Shown: positions 1 through 7,526 of the stretch, piece by piece
Layout of the letters: every line of letters begins with the position of its first letter
How positions within the stretch are numbered: position 1 is the first letter of the stretch
NCBI GenBank assembly: GCA_002731665.1
Contig: PCCJ01000045.1
Span: forward strand, 1 to 23,027
Direction: 5' to 3'
Source of the DNA: Actinomycetota bacterium
GTDB taxonomy: Bacteria > Actinomycetota > Acidimicrobiia > Acidimicrobiales > Poriferisodaliceae
Length of the DNA stretch: 23,027 nucleotides
Position numbers and translations under genes: made by a program
Notes under the pieces: model-generated
Seen by the model: the letters and a program-made list of their open reading frames with translations, nothing else
Database searches by the model: none
What the model was told of the DNA's origin: nothing

Positions 1-2588
1 ACGGGCTCGAAACTGATTTCTGCTGGCGTGCTCAGTTAGCGGGTGGGCGAATCCTTGTTGTGCCATCGGCGGTAGCCCGTGAGCGAGGTGACTATAGTGC
101 TCGCACTGCAATCAAAAATCCTCGAAAAGATATTCATCGGTATCGGCTCTATACGACAAGTAAGTGTTACGGCTGGCTCCATTTGCTAAGTGTTTTGCCA
201 TTCGCGTTTCTGATTTCAGTTCTTGAAATTATTTTTAGCATTATGGCGGGAAGAGTCCGTCAAGCCTGTGATGTTGGGGCCGCCTGGCTTTGGAATGCCG
301 TACATATTATCCCGATCTTAAGGGCACGAAAGCAGATCAAGGGATCTCGTTTAGTGAGAGATCGTGACTTGCGACGGCTGCAGGTATCGGGTTCTGTTCG
401 CTTGAAGTCTTTTTTGAGAGGGCAAATTGGTGGAGAATTAAGTCTCGTCGTATTTGAAAATCGGCGTAGAAAGATTGCGTCTAAATTAAAGTCTGCTTCA
501 TTGCAAACAGTTGTGGCTGGTTGGTTCGCAGTGCTGCTAGTAGTCGCCTTCGGCAGTCGTCATTTGATTATGCAAGGAGTACCGGCGATTGGTCAATTTG
601 GAGACTTTCCGCAAGCTAGTGAACTTTTCAATTCCTATTGGAGCGGTTGGCGAGAGGTAGGGACTGGAGTCGCTGGCCTTGGCCCCGCCGCACTAGGGTT
701 AATTGGGGTAGCGAGCACATTGGCTGGAGGAGCATCGGAGCTTCTGAGACATGTTCTAATCATAGGTCTGCTCCCGATCGGGCTGTTTAATATTTGGAGA
801 CTTGCTGGTCTATCGGGTACCCGAGGAAGTCGATTAGTGGCAATAACGCTCTACGCTTCTAATCCCTTGCCGTACTATGCGTTGCAAAATGGTCGTTGGA
901 ATAGCTTGTTGTTCTACGCCGTGTTGCCGCTGTTACTCCGACGAATAATTGAACTTGTTGACGACACGCCTAAAGAAAGCACAATAGGTTGGTCGCCATT
1001 GGGAAATATTGGAACTGGACCTCTTCAAAAAGTTGCTGCGTTGGGTCTCTTAGTAGCGGTTGTTACCGCTTTCGAAGCGATGTTTTTAGTCTTTGCTACT
1101 TGTATTGGAGTTGTATTTTGTTGCTTTGGACCCGGGGGGTTCAAGAAGAAATTTCAGCGACTCTACCTGAGCCTTTTAGCCTGCGTAGTGGCGGCGATCA
1201 TGCATATGCCATGGTGGTTATCGTTCGATGACTATCGAAGCCTGGTAGGCAGTTTGTTTGGAACTGTAAACCAAGCAGCGCCAACGGAACTCTACAGACT
1301 CGTCTCTTTCGAATTGGAAGGTGGAAACGTTCAATGGCTCCAGTTTGCGCCGCTAATTCTGGCGACTATATCACTTCTAATTAGCCGAGGTAGAGCCCTT
1401 CACCTAGCGACGAAGGCATGGAGTCTCTGCCTTTTGGGTTTCGGCTTTGCATGGATAGCATCCGATAACTTGTTAAGTGCAGCGATCGGTCCATCTACCA
1501 GATTGCGCGAGCTAGCTTTGTTCGTCGCCGCTGTTGGTGTTTGCTGGGCTGCTTCAATCGGTTGCGCCAGCTTCGAAAGAGATGCCTACCGAATCAGAGC
1601 CTCATGGCGCCGATTTCTTGTAGCGACTGGTATCACACTGTTTATTCTGGGGTTTGTACCGCTTCTTGCAGCAGCAAAAAATGGGCGATGGGAAACCCCG
1701 AAATATGATTTAGAAGTAGCTCTATCGCTAATAGATGATCGAAACGTTGGGCCTTCCTATCGGGTTCTTTGGATTGGCGATGAATCGATCTTGCCGCTGG
1801 CTTCTTGGCGCTTGGACGATATGGGAGCAAGGGCTGAAAATTTAAGTATTGCTTCATCAGTCGGTGGATACCCAGATATTCGCTATCAGTGGGCGGGTGG
1901 TCTAACGCATGGAGTACAACAACTTATTGATACTGTAGAACTGGGGTTGAGCGGTAACACTTCGAGACTAGGCCGTTTACTCGCTCCTTTCGGAATTCGT
2001 TACGTAGTCGTTGTCGAGGAGTCAGCTCCGTCATTCGGCCAAGGAGTTCAACGTCCTTTGGACCCACGGATCAGAAATTCGGTTAGATCCCATATCGATC
2101 TTCGACCCATAGCTGCCGACCCAGCGGTTCTGGTGTTCGAGAACGAATCCTGGTTCGCAACTCGCGCTCAGTTTGAGGATGGCGATGCGCTTGATGGCTT
2201 AACTGATCTATCGCAGCTCGTTATATCTGACCTTACGAGCGGTATTCCTGTTCTCCGAGACCACAGGTCCCTGGTTGAGCAACATGGCCGGCTTGGTGTT
2301 GGTGCGGTGCAAGTTGCCGAAGCATTTGATCAAAATTGGCGACTCTATGTTGGCGAAGAAATTCTGAAACCCCAATTGTCTTTTGGATGGGCAATGAGGT
2401 TCAATTCTAAAAGTGATGGTCCAGCAGCGCTTTTCTATCAGCGCCCGAGAGACATTCAATATGGAGCGGTACTGCAGATAGTGGGCTGGATGTTAGTCGT
2501 GCGGTTTGCGATGCGCAGACCACGAACTTACTCCAAAGATCTAATACCACTGGCGAATGAAACAACACAGCCGGGGCAAGTTCAGTGA
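1..2588 (+). CDS. Glycosyltransferase family 2 / GT-C-like polytopic membrane protein, 5' truncated by the window edge
   Basis: The reading frame is open from position 3 to the TGA at 2586-2588, so the GTG at 60 is not a start. The residues before it (ETDFCWRAQLAGGRILVVPS, nt 9-68) match the C-terminal end of GT2 domains, where an acidic-D-x-C-x-R-x-x-x-A-G motif precedes a V-x-V-P-S strand. The catalytic GT2 core therefore lies left of the window. Next come a hydrophobic segment (about nt 165-245), a basic linker (about nt 320-500), and a long multi-spanning region with roughly ten predicted membrane helices. A QFGDFP motif at nt 594-611, just after a helix, resembles the first-loop acidic motif of GT-C enzymes. 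A soluble, probably extracytoplasmic domain (about nt 1690-2440) and a last helix close the protein. Known actinobacterial relatives are about 1000 residues with a GT2 head and sit beside DUF5719 genes. The donor and acceptor are unknown. The gene overlaps the next one by four bases (GTGA). Confidence 0.85.
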   Translation, partial: GLETDFCWRAQLAGGRILVVPSAVARERGDYSARTAIKNPRKDIHRYRLYTTSKCYGWLHLLSVLPFAFLISVLEIIFSIMAGRVRQACDVGAAWLWNAVHIIPILRARKQIKGSRLVRDRDLRRLQVSGSVRLKSFLRGQIGGELSLVVFENRRRKIASKLKSASLQTVVAGWFAVLLVVAFGSRHLIMQGVPAIGQFGDFPQASELFNSYWSGWREVGTGVAGLGPAALGLIGVASTLAGGASELLRHVLIIGLLPIGLFNIWRLAGLSGTRGSRLVAITLYASNPLPYYALQNGRWNSLLFYAVLPLLLRRIIELVDDTPKESTIGWSPLGNIGTGPLQKVAALGLLVAVVTAFEAMFLVFATCIGVVFCCFGPGGFKKKFQRLYLSLLACVVAAIMHMPWWLSFDDYRSLVGSLFGTVNQAAPTELYRLVSFELEGGNVQWLQFAPLILATISLLISRGRALHLATKAWSLCLLGFGFAWIASDNLLSAAIGPSTRLRELALFVAAVGVCWAASIGCASFERDAYRIRASWRRFLVATGITLFILGFVPLLAAAKNGRWETPKYDLEVALSLIDDRNVGPSYRVLWIGDESILPLASWRLDDMGARAENLSIASSVGGYPDIRYQWAGGLTHGVQQLIDTVELGLSGNTSRLGRLLAPFGIRYVVVVEESAPSFGQGVQRPLDPRIRNSVRSHIDLRPIAADPAVLVFENESWFATRAQFEDGDALDGLTDLSQLVISDLTSGIPVLRDHRSLVEQHGRLGVGAVQVAEAFDQNWRLYVGEEILKPQLSFGWAMRFNSKSDGPAALFYQRPRDIQYGAVLQIVGWMLVVRFAMRRPRTYSKDLIPLANETTQPGQVQ

Positions 2589-4063
2589 AGCTACTTTCGA
2601 TAGGAGCTCGCGCAATGCTACCGCTACTTCTGGTTGCGGGTGTCTCTTACGACATCAGCGTGACAGAATCCGATGAGAAGTTCGAGGCGCAAATAGAAGA
2701 CTTCATTGCTGAGCCAGCAGTTGATCAAAAAAATACTCTGACGTCAACGTGGTTCTGCCCAGCAGTGCATTTAAGACGTATTAATCAAAAAGGAATTGAG
2801 GCGACGGCTGATTTGACAATAACGAATTTTAGTAGCGAGCCAGTTCGTGTTGCTGTTGAACTAGTTTCGACTACTAGTGCTAATGAGTTCAAGGTACTTG
2901 AAGTTCCGGGGTTTCAAATGCGCCAGATAGACATTGGCGATATTCTCGGTGAGGAATTAGTTTCAGCTTTAGTTGAAGCTTCTGCTGGTGCTGTGGCGGT
3001 GAGCAGAAAATTCACCTCGGAATTCGGGACAGATGAGTCAGCGTGCACGAACGTGTTAGCGGAATCGCTTTTTGCGCTGGGTGGCTCAACCCAACAGGGA
3101 GATGTCAACGAAATTGTTCTGTATAACCCACTTTCGAGTGATGCAATCGTTGACTTTCAGTTCGCAACAGAGGCAGAGACGGGCATTTTCTCTGTTCCGG
3201 AGCTAGAAGGGGTAGTTGTGCCAGCGGGTGGCAACTACAGAGTAGATGTTGGAGAGGTAGTCCGGCGCAGGGAAACAGTAGCTACATGGGTAAAGACACG
3301 CGTCGGCAAAGTCGTTGCTGATTATTTCCAAACTTTTGATGGGACAGATAATGATCGTGGATTTTCCACAGGTCTAGCGGGAAGTAACGAAGCATTGAGA
3401 TGGAGTCATTCTTTAGAAGCATTCGACCCGGTTAAAAGCAGCTATCTGCAAGTTTACAACCCGACAGAACTAGTGGCGGAAATTACTGTAAGTTCGGGTA
3501 ATTCTGAAGGGCGAACTGATGGGCGTGATTATTTAGTTGGACCCTTCGATATTCTTACTTTGCCTATTTCTAAAGAATCGCCGGCGGTAGGGTCAGTTGA
3601 TGTTGCACTGGATGACAACGTTCTGATTGTTGAGTCGCCTTCAGGGGTTCCAGTTGTATCAGGTCTCATAACTTCACTCAAAGAAATTATTGAGCCTCAT
3701 TCAGCTGGTAACCAAACCGAGGAGGAACTAGGTAAACGAGCATTGTTCGTGGAGAGGACTATTTCTTTGGGCACTTCAGTGCCAAGACTGAGGTGGGCGG
3801 TAGTGCTTTCTCCTTGGGAAAATTCAAACACTCATATCACGGTCAGTAATTTGTCTGGAAATAATACTCAAGTAAAAATTGAAGATGTTGGTGGCAAGGA
3901 AATTGATGGCGGTTTGCTAGAGGCGAACTCGACCGTTCGACTTGTATACGGTTATGTTTCTGCTGCGTTGTTAGTGTCTGCAAAAGATGAAATATTGATA
4001 GATGTGATCCGAGAATCGAAGAGTGAGAAATTATTGAGTTCGAGTCCAAAGTTGGGGTTTTGA
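2585..4063 (+). CDS. DUF5719 family exported protein
   Basis: This 492-residue protein starts with GTG inside the GTGA overlap with the upstream glycosyltransferase stop, so the two are probably translationally coupled. Residues 8-22 form a short hydrophobic segment after a basic N-terminus, consistent with a signal peptide or membrane anchor. The mature part has no further membrane helices and consists of repeated beta-rich stretches of the type 'VxVxNPxxxxAxVxxxxxx', typical of DUF5719. The characteristic early TWFCP motif is at residues 55-59. The protein has exactly two cysteines, C58 and C154, which could form one disulfide outside the cell. The molecular function of DUF5719 is not established. 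Its constant position next to giant GT2 membrane proteins in actinobacteria suggests that it supports or receives envelope glycosylation; that role is inference. Confidence 0.8.
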   Translation: MKLLSIGARAMLPLLLVAGVSYDISVTESDEKFEAQIEDFIAEPAVDQKNTLTSTWFCPAVHLRRINQKGIEATADLTITNFSSEPVRVAVELVSTTSANEFKVLEVPGFQMRQIDIGDILGEELVSALVEASAGAVAVSRKFTSEFGTDESACTNVLAESLFALGGSTQQGDVNEIVLYNPLSSDAIVDFQFATEAETGIFSVPELEGVVVPAGGNYRVDVGEVVRRRETVATWVKTRVGKVVADYFQTFDGTDNDRGFSTGLAGSNEALRWSHSLEAFDPVKSSYLQVYNPTELVAEITVSSGNSEGRTDGRDYLVGPFDILTLPISKESPAVGSVDVALDDNVLIVESPSGVPVVSGLITSLKEIIEPHSAGNQTEEELGKRALFVERTISLGTSVPRLRWAVVLSPWENSNTHITVSNLSGNNTQVKIEDVGGKEIDGGLLEANSTVRLVYGYVSAALLVSAKDEILIDVIRESKSEKLLSSSPKLGF

Positions 4064-4081
4064 AGTAAGGTAGGATATTTG

Positions 4082-4489
4082 ATGGTACGACTACTTATAG
4101 CTTTTACTCTTATTCTGATATCCGTCAGCATCGCAGTAATCGTGGAACGGCGAAAGGTAGAGAATCCCTTTTCGGTTAAGCGTAATCAACTCCCAACTTT
4201 GGTTCCGCCGCAAGACTTTGGGCTTGAACCAGAGGCTGCAATAATAGTCTTTACCGAATCGACCTGTAGGAGCTGTTCGGCGGTTCTGGCTTTGTTGCGT
4301 GGCCCAGCTGGAGCGAATGTGACTGTTGCTGAAGTGGAATATGGGGAGAATCTAGATCTTCATAGAAAGTATGGAATTGATACTGTTCCGACAACGGTTT
4401 TAGTTGAACGAGATGGGAATGTCGTTGAGGGTTGGATTGGAAAGATCGAAGTGGGGGAACTAGCCCGGGCTTTAGCTCTAGTCGTTTAG
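4082..4489 (+). CDS. Membrane-anchored thioredoxin-like protein
   Basis: This 135-residue protein has an N-terminal membrane helix (about residues 3-22) followed by a short linker and a thioredoxin fold. A CRSC active-site CxxC lies at about residues 62-65 in the context FTESTCRSCSAV, and a cis-proline-type TVPT loop lies at about 101-104. The helix would place the redox domain on the outer face of the membrane. I chose the ATG at 4082 because an AAGGTAGGA stretch ends six bases upstream; a TTG one codon earlier at 4079 is less likely. It follows the DUF5719 gene by 18 bases and is probably in the same operon. DUF5719 has exactly two cysteines, so it is a plausible partner, but that is inference. 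CRSC is not the classical thioredoxin CGPC, so whether it acts as reductant, oxidant or isomerase cannot be told. Confidence 0.8.
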   Translation: MVRLLIAFTLILISVSIAVIVERRKVENPFSVKRNQLPTLVPPQDFGLEPEAAIIVFTESTCRSCSAVLALLRGPAGANVTVAEVEYGENLDLHRKYGIDTVPTTVLVERDGNVVEGWIGKIEVGELARALALVV

Positions 4490-4534
4490 TTGGTATTTTC
4501 AATCTCGGGAAATGATATAGGAGAGACTAGAGCT
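4474..4534. repeat. 10-bp perfect inverted repeat spanning the convergent ends of the thioredoxin and ftsH genes
   Basis: AGCTCTAGTC at 4474-4483 is the exact reverse complement of GACTAGAGCT at 4525-4534, with 41 bases between them. The left arm lies in the last codons of the thioredoxin gene and the right arm covers the last codons of ftsH on the other strand. The stop codons of both genes lie inside or at the edge of the loop. The loop is long and there is no T-run, so this is not a classical intrinsic terminator. It is still the only symmetric element in the 37-base convergent gap and could help end transcription from both sides. Confidence 0.4.
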
Positions 4535-6419
4535 CTGGGCCTAAAGTGTCTAGGTCTGCACTTAGACCCTCCGCTAGATCGGGTGTAGGCTCAGGAATCA
4601 ACTTAGCGATATCGTTCCCATCAATGGTCTCTTTGTCAAGAAGAGCAGCTGCAATGCGATCAAGAGCGCTTCGATTCTCTACCAAAGTTTTTTTAGCTCG
4701 ATGCTCTTGCTCAACTAGGATTCGCTGAACCTCTTCATCGATGATGCGGGCGGTATCTTCGCTGTATTCTCTTCCGCTCATTAGATCATCGCCAAGAAAA
4801 ATTTGAGCGTTGGAGCCCCAAGCTCTCGGTCCGACTCGTTCGCTCATGCCCCACTCTGTCACCATTTTTCGAGCCAACTCTGTGCCTTGCATTAGATCGT
4901 TGGATGCTCCAGTTGAGATCACCCCGAATACGTTATCTTCAGCCATTCTTCCACCGAATAGAACCGCCAATCTGTCCTCTATATATTCTTTTGTGTATGC
5001 GTGGCGTTCCTCAGGGAGCTGCATTGTTACTCCTAAAGCTTGACCTGTAGGCAAAATGGTTACTTTGTGGACTGGGTCGGCATGGGGTAAAAGCGTGGCT
5101 ACCAAAGCATGACCTGCTTCGTGGTACGCAGTCGCAGTTTTCTCCTCATCGGACATAGCTACAGATTCTCTGCGTTGGCCAATTATGACTCTGTCACGCG
5201 CCGCTTCAAGATCCTCTTGCTTGACTTGTGTTGAGTCTCTGCGAACGGCATGCAAGGCTGCTTCATTAATTAAATTTGCTAAATCTGCTCCGCTCATACC
5301 CGGTGTGCCTTTGGCCATAGCTTCGAAGTCGATAGCGGTGTCAACTTTTTTGCTGTCTGCATGCACTTTTAAGATCGAGAGCCGTTCGCTATATTCAGGA
5401 AGCGGAACAATGACTTGCCGATCGAATCTCCCTGGGCGAAGCAAAGCAGGGTCTAAAACATCTGGTCTGTTAGTAGCTGCCATCATGACGATGCCTTCTG
5501 TAGCCTCGAAACCGTCCATTTCTGCGAGCATCTGATTTAAGGTCTGCTCACGTTCATCGTTGCCACCGCCTAGCCCTGCGCCTCGTTTCCTGCCGATTGA
5601 GTCAATCTCATCAATAAAAATAATAGCGCTGCCTAATTTTTTTGCAGTTTGGAACAAATCTCTGACCCTGCTCGCTCCTACTCCAACGAACATTTCCATA
5701 AAATCTGAACCAGTTACAGAAAGAAAAGGCACCCCAGCTTCTCCTGCAACAGCTCTTGCTATCAAGGTTTTGCCAGTGCCGGGCGGCCCAACCAATAGAA
5801 CACCCTTTGGTATTCGTGCACCAATCTCTGTGAAACGTTCAGGCTCTTTCAAGAAGTCAACAATTTCTGTTATCTCTTGTTTCACTCCTTCGTAGCCGGC
5901 GATATCGCTAAATCCGGTATCAGGCCGTTCGGTTGTATAGGTCTTAGCCTTGCTCTTGCCGATTGACATGATGCCTGACATCTGTCCTTGCGCTCGCCGT
6001 TGCATCCACCAGAAAAGACCGATTATTAAGGCAAATGGAAGAAATAGCGGTAGTAAGTTCAGTATTGGATTTGAGCTTTCAGTCTTGAATTGAACGTCAA
6101 CGTTGCGATCTCTAAGAAGTTCGAGATCGACATCGGGTAGTTCGACCGGACCTTTCGTGGTGAATAGATCGCCGTCTAGGAGCTCACCTTGGATGGTTCC
6201 GGTCTCGTTGGTTACTTCAACCGAGTTAACGGTTCCCGCGCTGACTTCAGCAATAAACACGCTGTAGTCGAGACTCTTGCGGTCCTCGCGATTAAGTATC
6301 CCAGGGAGAAGGATTGAAGCGAGAATAAGTGAGAGTAAAATCCAAAGAGACCAACGGGGCCAACCTTCTCGGCCTTTACGGCGTTCGCTGGTACCAGTTT
6401 CAGGGGCGTCGGAAGCCAT
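4527..6419 (-). CDS. ftsH: ATP-dependent zinc metalloprotease FtsH
   Basis: FtsH is a hexameric membrane AAA+ protease that extracts and degrades membrane and damaged proteins. This 630-residue protein has every expected part. Two membrane helices (about 22-42 and 117-138) flank a small extracytoplasmic domain. Walker A GPPGTGKT is at 211-218, the aromatic pore loop MFVG at 243-246, and Walker B IIFIDE at 266-271. The second region of homology is at 315-334, with the arginine fingers of RPGRFDR at about 328 and 331. The zinc motif HEAGH is at 433-437, and the likely third zinc ligand is D508 in the SNDL motif. The length is normal. The gene stands alone on the minus strand, convergent with the thioredoxin gene and divergent from DUF3499. 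The ATG at 6417-6419 has no strong Shine-Dalgarno sequence, and a small hairpin lies just upstream. The acidic tail rich in Leu and Asp after residue 605 is variable in the family. Confidence 0.98.
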   Translation of the reverse strand: MASDAPETGTSERRKGREGWPRWSLWILLSLILASILLPGILNREDRKSLDYSVFIAEVSAGTVNSVEVTNETGTIQGELLDGDLFTTKGPVELPDVDLELLRDRNVDVQFKTESSNPILNLLPLFLPFALIIGLFWWMQRRAQGQMSGIMSIGKSKAKTYTTERPDTGFSDIAGYEGVKQEITEIVDFLKEPERFTEIGARIPKGVLLVGPPGTGKTLIARAVAGEAGVPFLSVTGSDFMEMFVGVGASRVRDLFQTAKKLGSAIIFIDEIDSIGRKRGAGLGGGNDEREQTLNQMLAEMDGFEATEGIVMMAATNRPDVLDPALLRPGRFDRQVIVPLPEYSERLSILKVHADSKKVDTAIDFEAMAKGTPGMSGADLANLINEAALHAVRRDSTQVKQEDLEAARDRVIIGQRRESVAMSDEEKTATAYHEAGHALVATLLPHADPVHKVTILPTGQALGVTMQLPEERHAYTKEYIEDRLAVLFGGRMAEDNVFGVISTGASNDLMQGTELARKMVTEWGMSERVGPRAWGSNAQIFLGDDLMSGREYSEDTARIIDEEVQRILVEQEHRAKKTLVENRSALDRIAAALLDKETIDGNDIAKLIPEPTPDLAEGLSADLDTLGPEL

Positions 6420-6433
6420 TTGGATATGCTACG

Positions 6434-6460
6434 TCGGCATGAGCTTGAAACCGATGCCGA
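6434..6460 (-). promoter_or_regulatory. Hairpin in the ftsH leader (7-bp inverted repeat)
   Basis: TCGGCAT at 6434-6440 and ATGCCGA at 6454-6460 are perfect reverse complements separated by 13 bases. The element lies 15 to 41 bases before the ftsH start codon on the minus strand, inside the 113-base gap between the divergent ftsH and DUF3499 starts. It could be an mRNA stem-loop affecting ftsH translation or a protein-binding palindrome. No convincing -35/-10 pair for either gene could be picked by eye; a TATAAA at 6507-6512 is a weak -10 candidate for the plus-strand gene. Confidence 0.35.
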
Positions 6461-6532
6461 AATGAGAAGGAAGCAGGAAAACAGGCCTTAGGGTCCAAGA
6501 CAGGGCTATAAAGTCTAGCTATCTTAGGGGTC

Positions 6533-6784
6533 GTGCCTAGTTTGGAAAGAATATGTAGTCGGCCTCTTTGTGGCAACGATGCGGAAGCGCTTTTGCTTTT
6601 TGATTATGAAGATCGGCATGTGGTGCTTCGATGGACTTCTGAGAAACGCGACTCTAACTTGTTGGAGTTGTGTGTTGAGCATGCAGATAAATTTCGTCCT
6701 CCTCATGGATGGTCATGTGAAGATCAGAGGCAACAGGTTACCAATTTAAAATTTGTGGCGTCGGAGGCCTTCGTCCCCCGATAA
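6533..6784 (+). CDS. DUF3499 family small zinc-ribbon-like protein
   Basis: This protein of about 83 residues matches the actinobacterial DUF3499 pattern. Near the N-terminus it has CSRPLC (C8, C13 by the GTG start), later LCVEH (C47, H50), and then the PPHGW motif typical of the family. The four residues could bind one zinc ion. Its function is not known. The family is characteristically found beside phosphomannomutase and DUF5719 genes in actinobacteria, as here, which supports the taxonomic reading. The start is uncertain: GTG at 6533 lies only two bases after AGGGG, while TTG at 6542 has a spacing of 11 bases. The stop codon directly abuts the ATG of the next gene, so the two are probably one transcript and translationally coupled. 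Confidence 0.7.
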   Translation: MPSLERICSRPLCGNDAEALLLFDYEDRHVVLRWTSEKRDSNLLELCVEHADKFRPPHGWSCEDQRQQVTNLKFVASEAFVPR

Positions 6785-7501
6785 ATGATAGATGCTTCTG
6801 AGGTGACAGAAGAGATTAATGAATTCGCTTCCGCTCGGCGAGTTGGGCGCGTTCTTTTTGTCGCGTTGGGTTGCGGCTTTATTGGTTCGATTTTAGCTTT
6901 TGCCACATCTGGGTTAGACGTTAGCAGCCCCGCTGATTTGAAAGGATACGAAACTGTGGTGCTTGCGCTGCCGTTTCTCATTGCGTTAACTGGCGGTGCG
7001 TTTATTTCGGCTGGGTTAGATGGACGGTCGCCTCTTCGGGTTCTTCGACTGGATCATTGGAATTTGCGTCTATCTGTAATGGCATTTTTCGCAGGAGTTG
7101 GTTGCCAAGCAATAGTTGTGGCGTTTGGCTCTTTGGTTCTGGGTTCGACTAGTCATCCAGATGGTTTAAGCGGTACAAGTTTGTTCGTTGATTCCTTTTC
7201 CGGAACTAGCCAAATATTTATTTTGATTGTCTTCACCTGTTGTCTGTTGCCCCTGGCCGACGAGCTTTTGTATCGGGGGGTTCTGTTGCCGTTGACGATT
7301 CGTCGGTGGGGCAGTACCAAGTCGATAGCGCTTATTTCACTGTTGTTCGCGTTAAGCCATTTTGACCTGGCTCAATTTCCCAGCTTGCTGTTTGTTGGTA
7401 TAGTCTTTGGTCTTCTAAGGTGGAAAAAAAATTCGACGGCGCTGCCGCTGATTGCCCACATTGGTTTTAATTTTTCAGGCTTGATGATTGTTATGAGTTG
7501 A
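6785..7501 (+). CDS. CPBP (CAAX/Abi) family intramembrane metalloprotease
   Basis: This 238-residue protein has about six to seven membrane helices. The C-terminal half carries the CPBP motifs in order: DELLYR at 159-164 (family consensus EExxxR), FALSH at 188-192 (FxxxH), and HIGFN at 225-229 (HxxxN). These are the metal and catalytic residues of the glutamic-type intramembrane proteases related to CAAX prenyl protease Rce1. The first glutamate of the consensus is aspartate here (D159), so activity is likely but not certain. Bacterial members process or protect membrane proteins or act in immunity and quorum peptide pathways; nothing here shows the substrate. The ATG follows the upstream stop TAA with no gap. 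Its position in an envelope-glycosylation operon suggests a role in membrane protein maturation, as inference. Confidence 0.8.
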   Translation: MIDASEVTEEINEFASARRVGRVLFVALGCGFIGSILAFATSGLDVSSPADLKGYETVVLALPFLIALTGGAFISAGLDGRSPLRVLRLDHWNLRLSVMAFFAGVGCQAIVVAFGSLVLGSTSHPDGLSGTSLFVDSFSGTSQIFILIVFTCCLLPLADELLYRGVLLPLTIRRWGSTKSIALISLLFALSHFDLAQFPSLLFVGIVFGLLRWKKNSTALPLIAHIGFNFSGLMIVMS

Positions 7502-7526
7502 GTGACCGCCTGATTCGCTTCTATAA

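Noticed and set aside
60..62. GTG at 60 as the start of the first gene
   Set aside because: The frame continues open to the left edge, and the residues before it belong to a GT2 domain.
5185..5895. Plus-strand open frames opposite ftsH (5185-5535 and 5560-5895)
   Set aside because: They lie wholly within the strongly conserved ftsH ATPase coding region on the minus strand and have no recognisable protein features or start sites.
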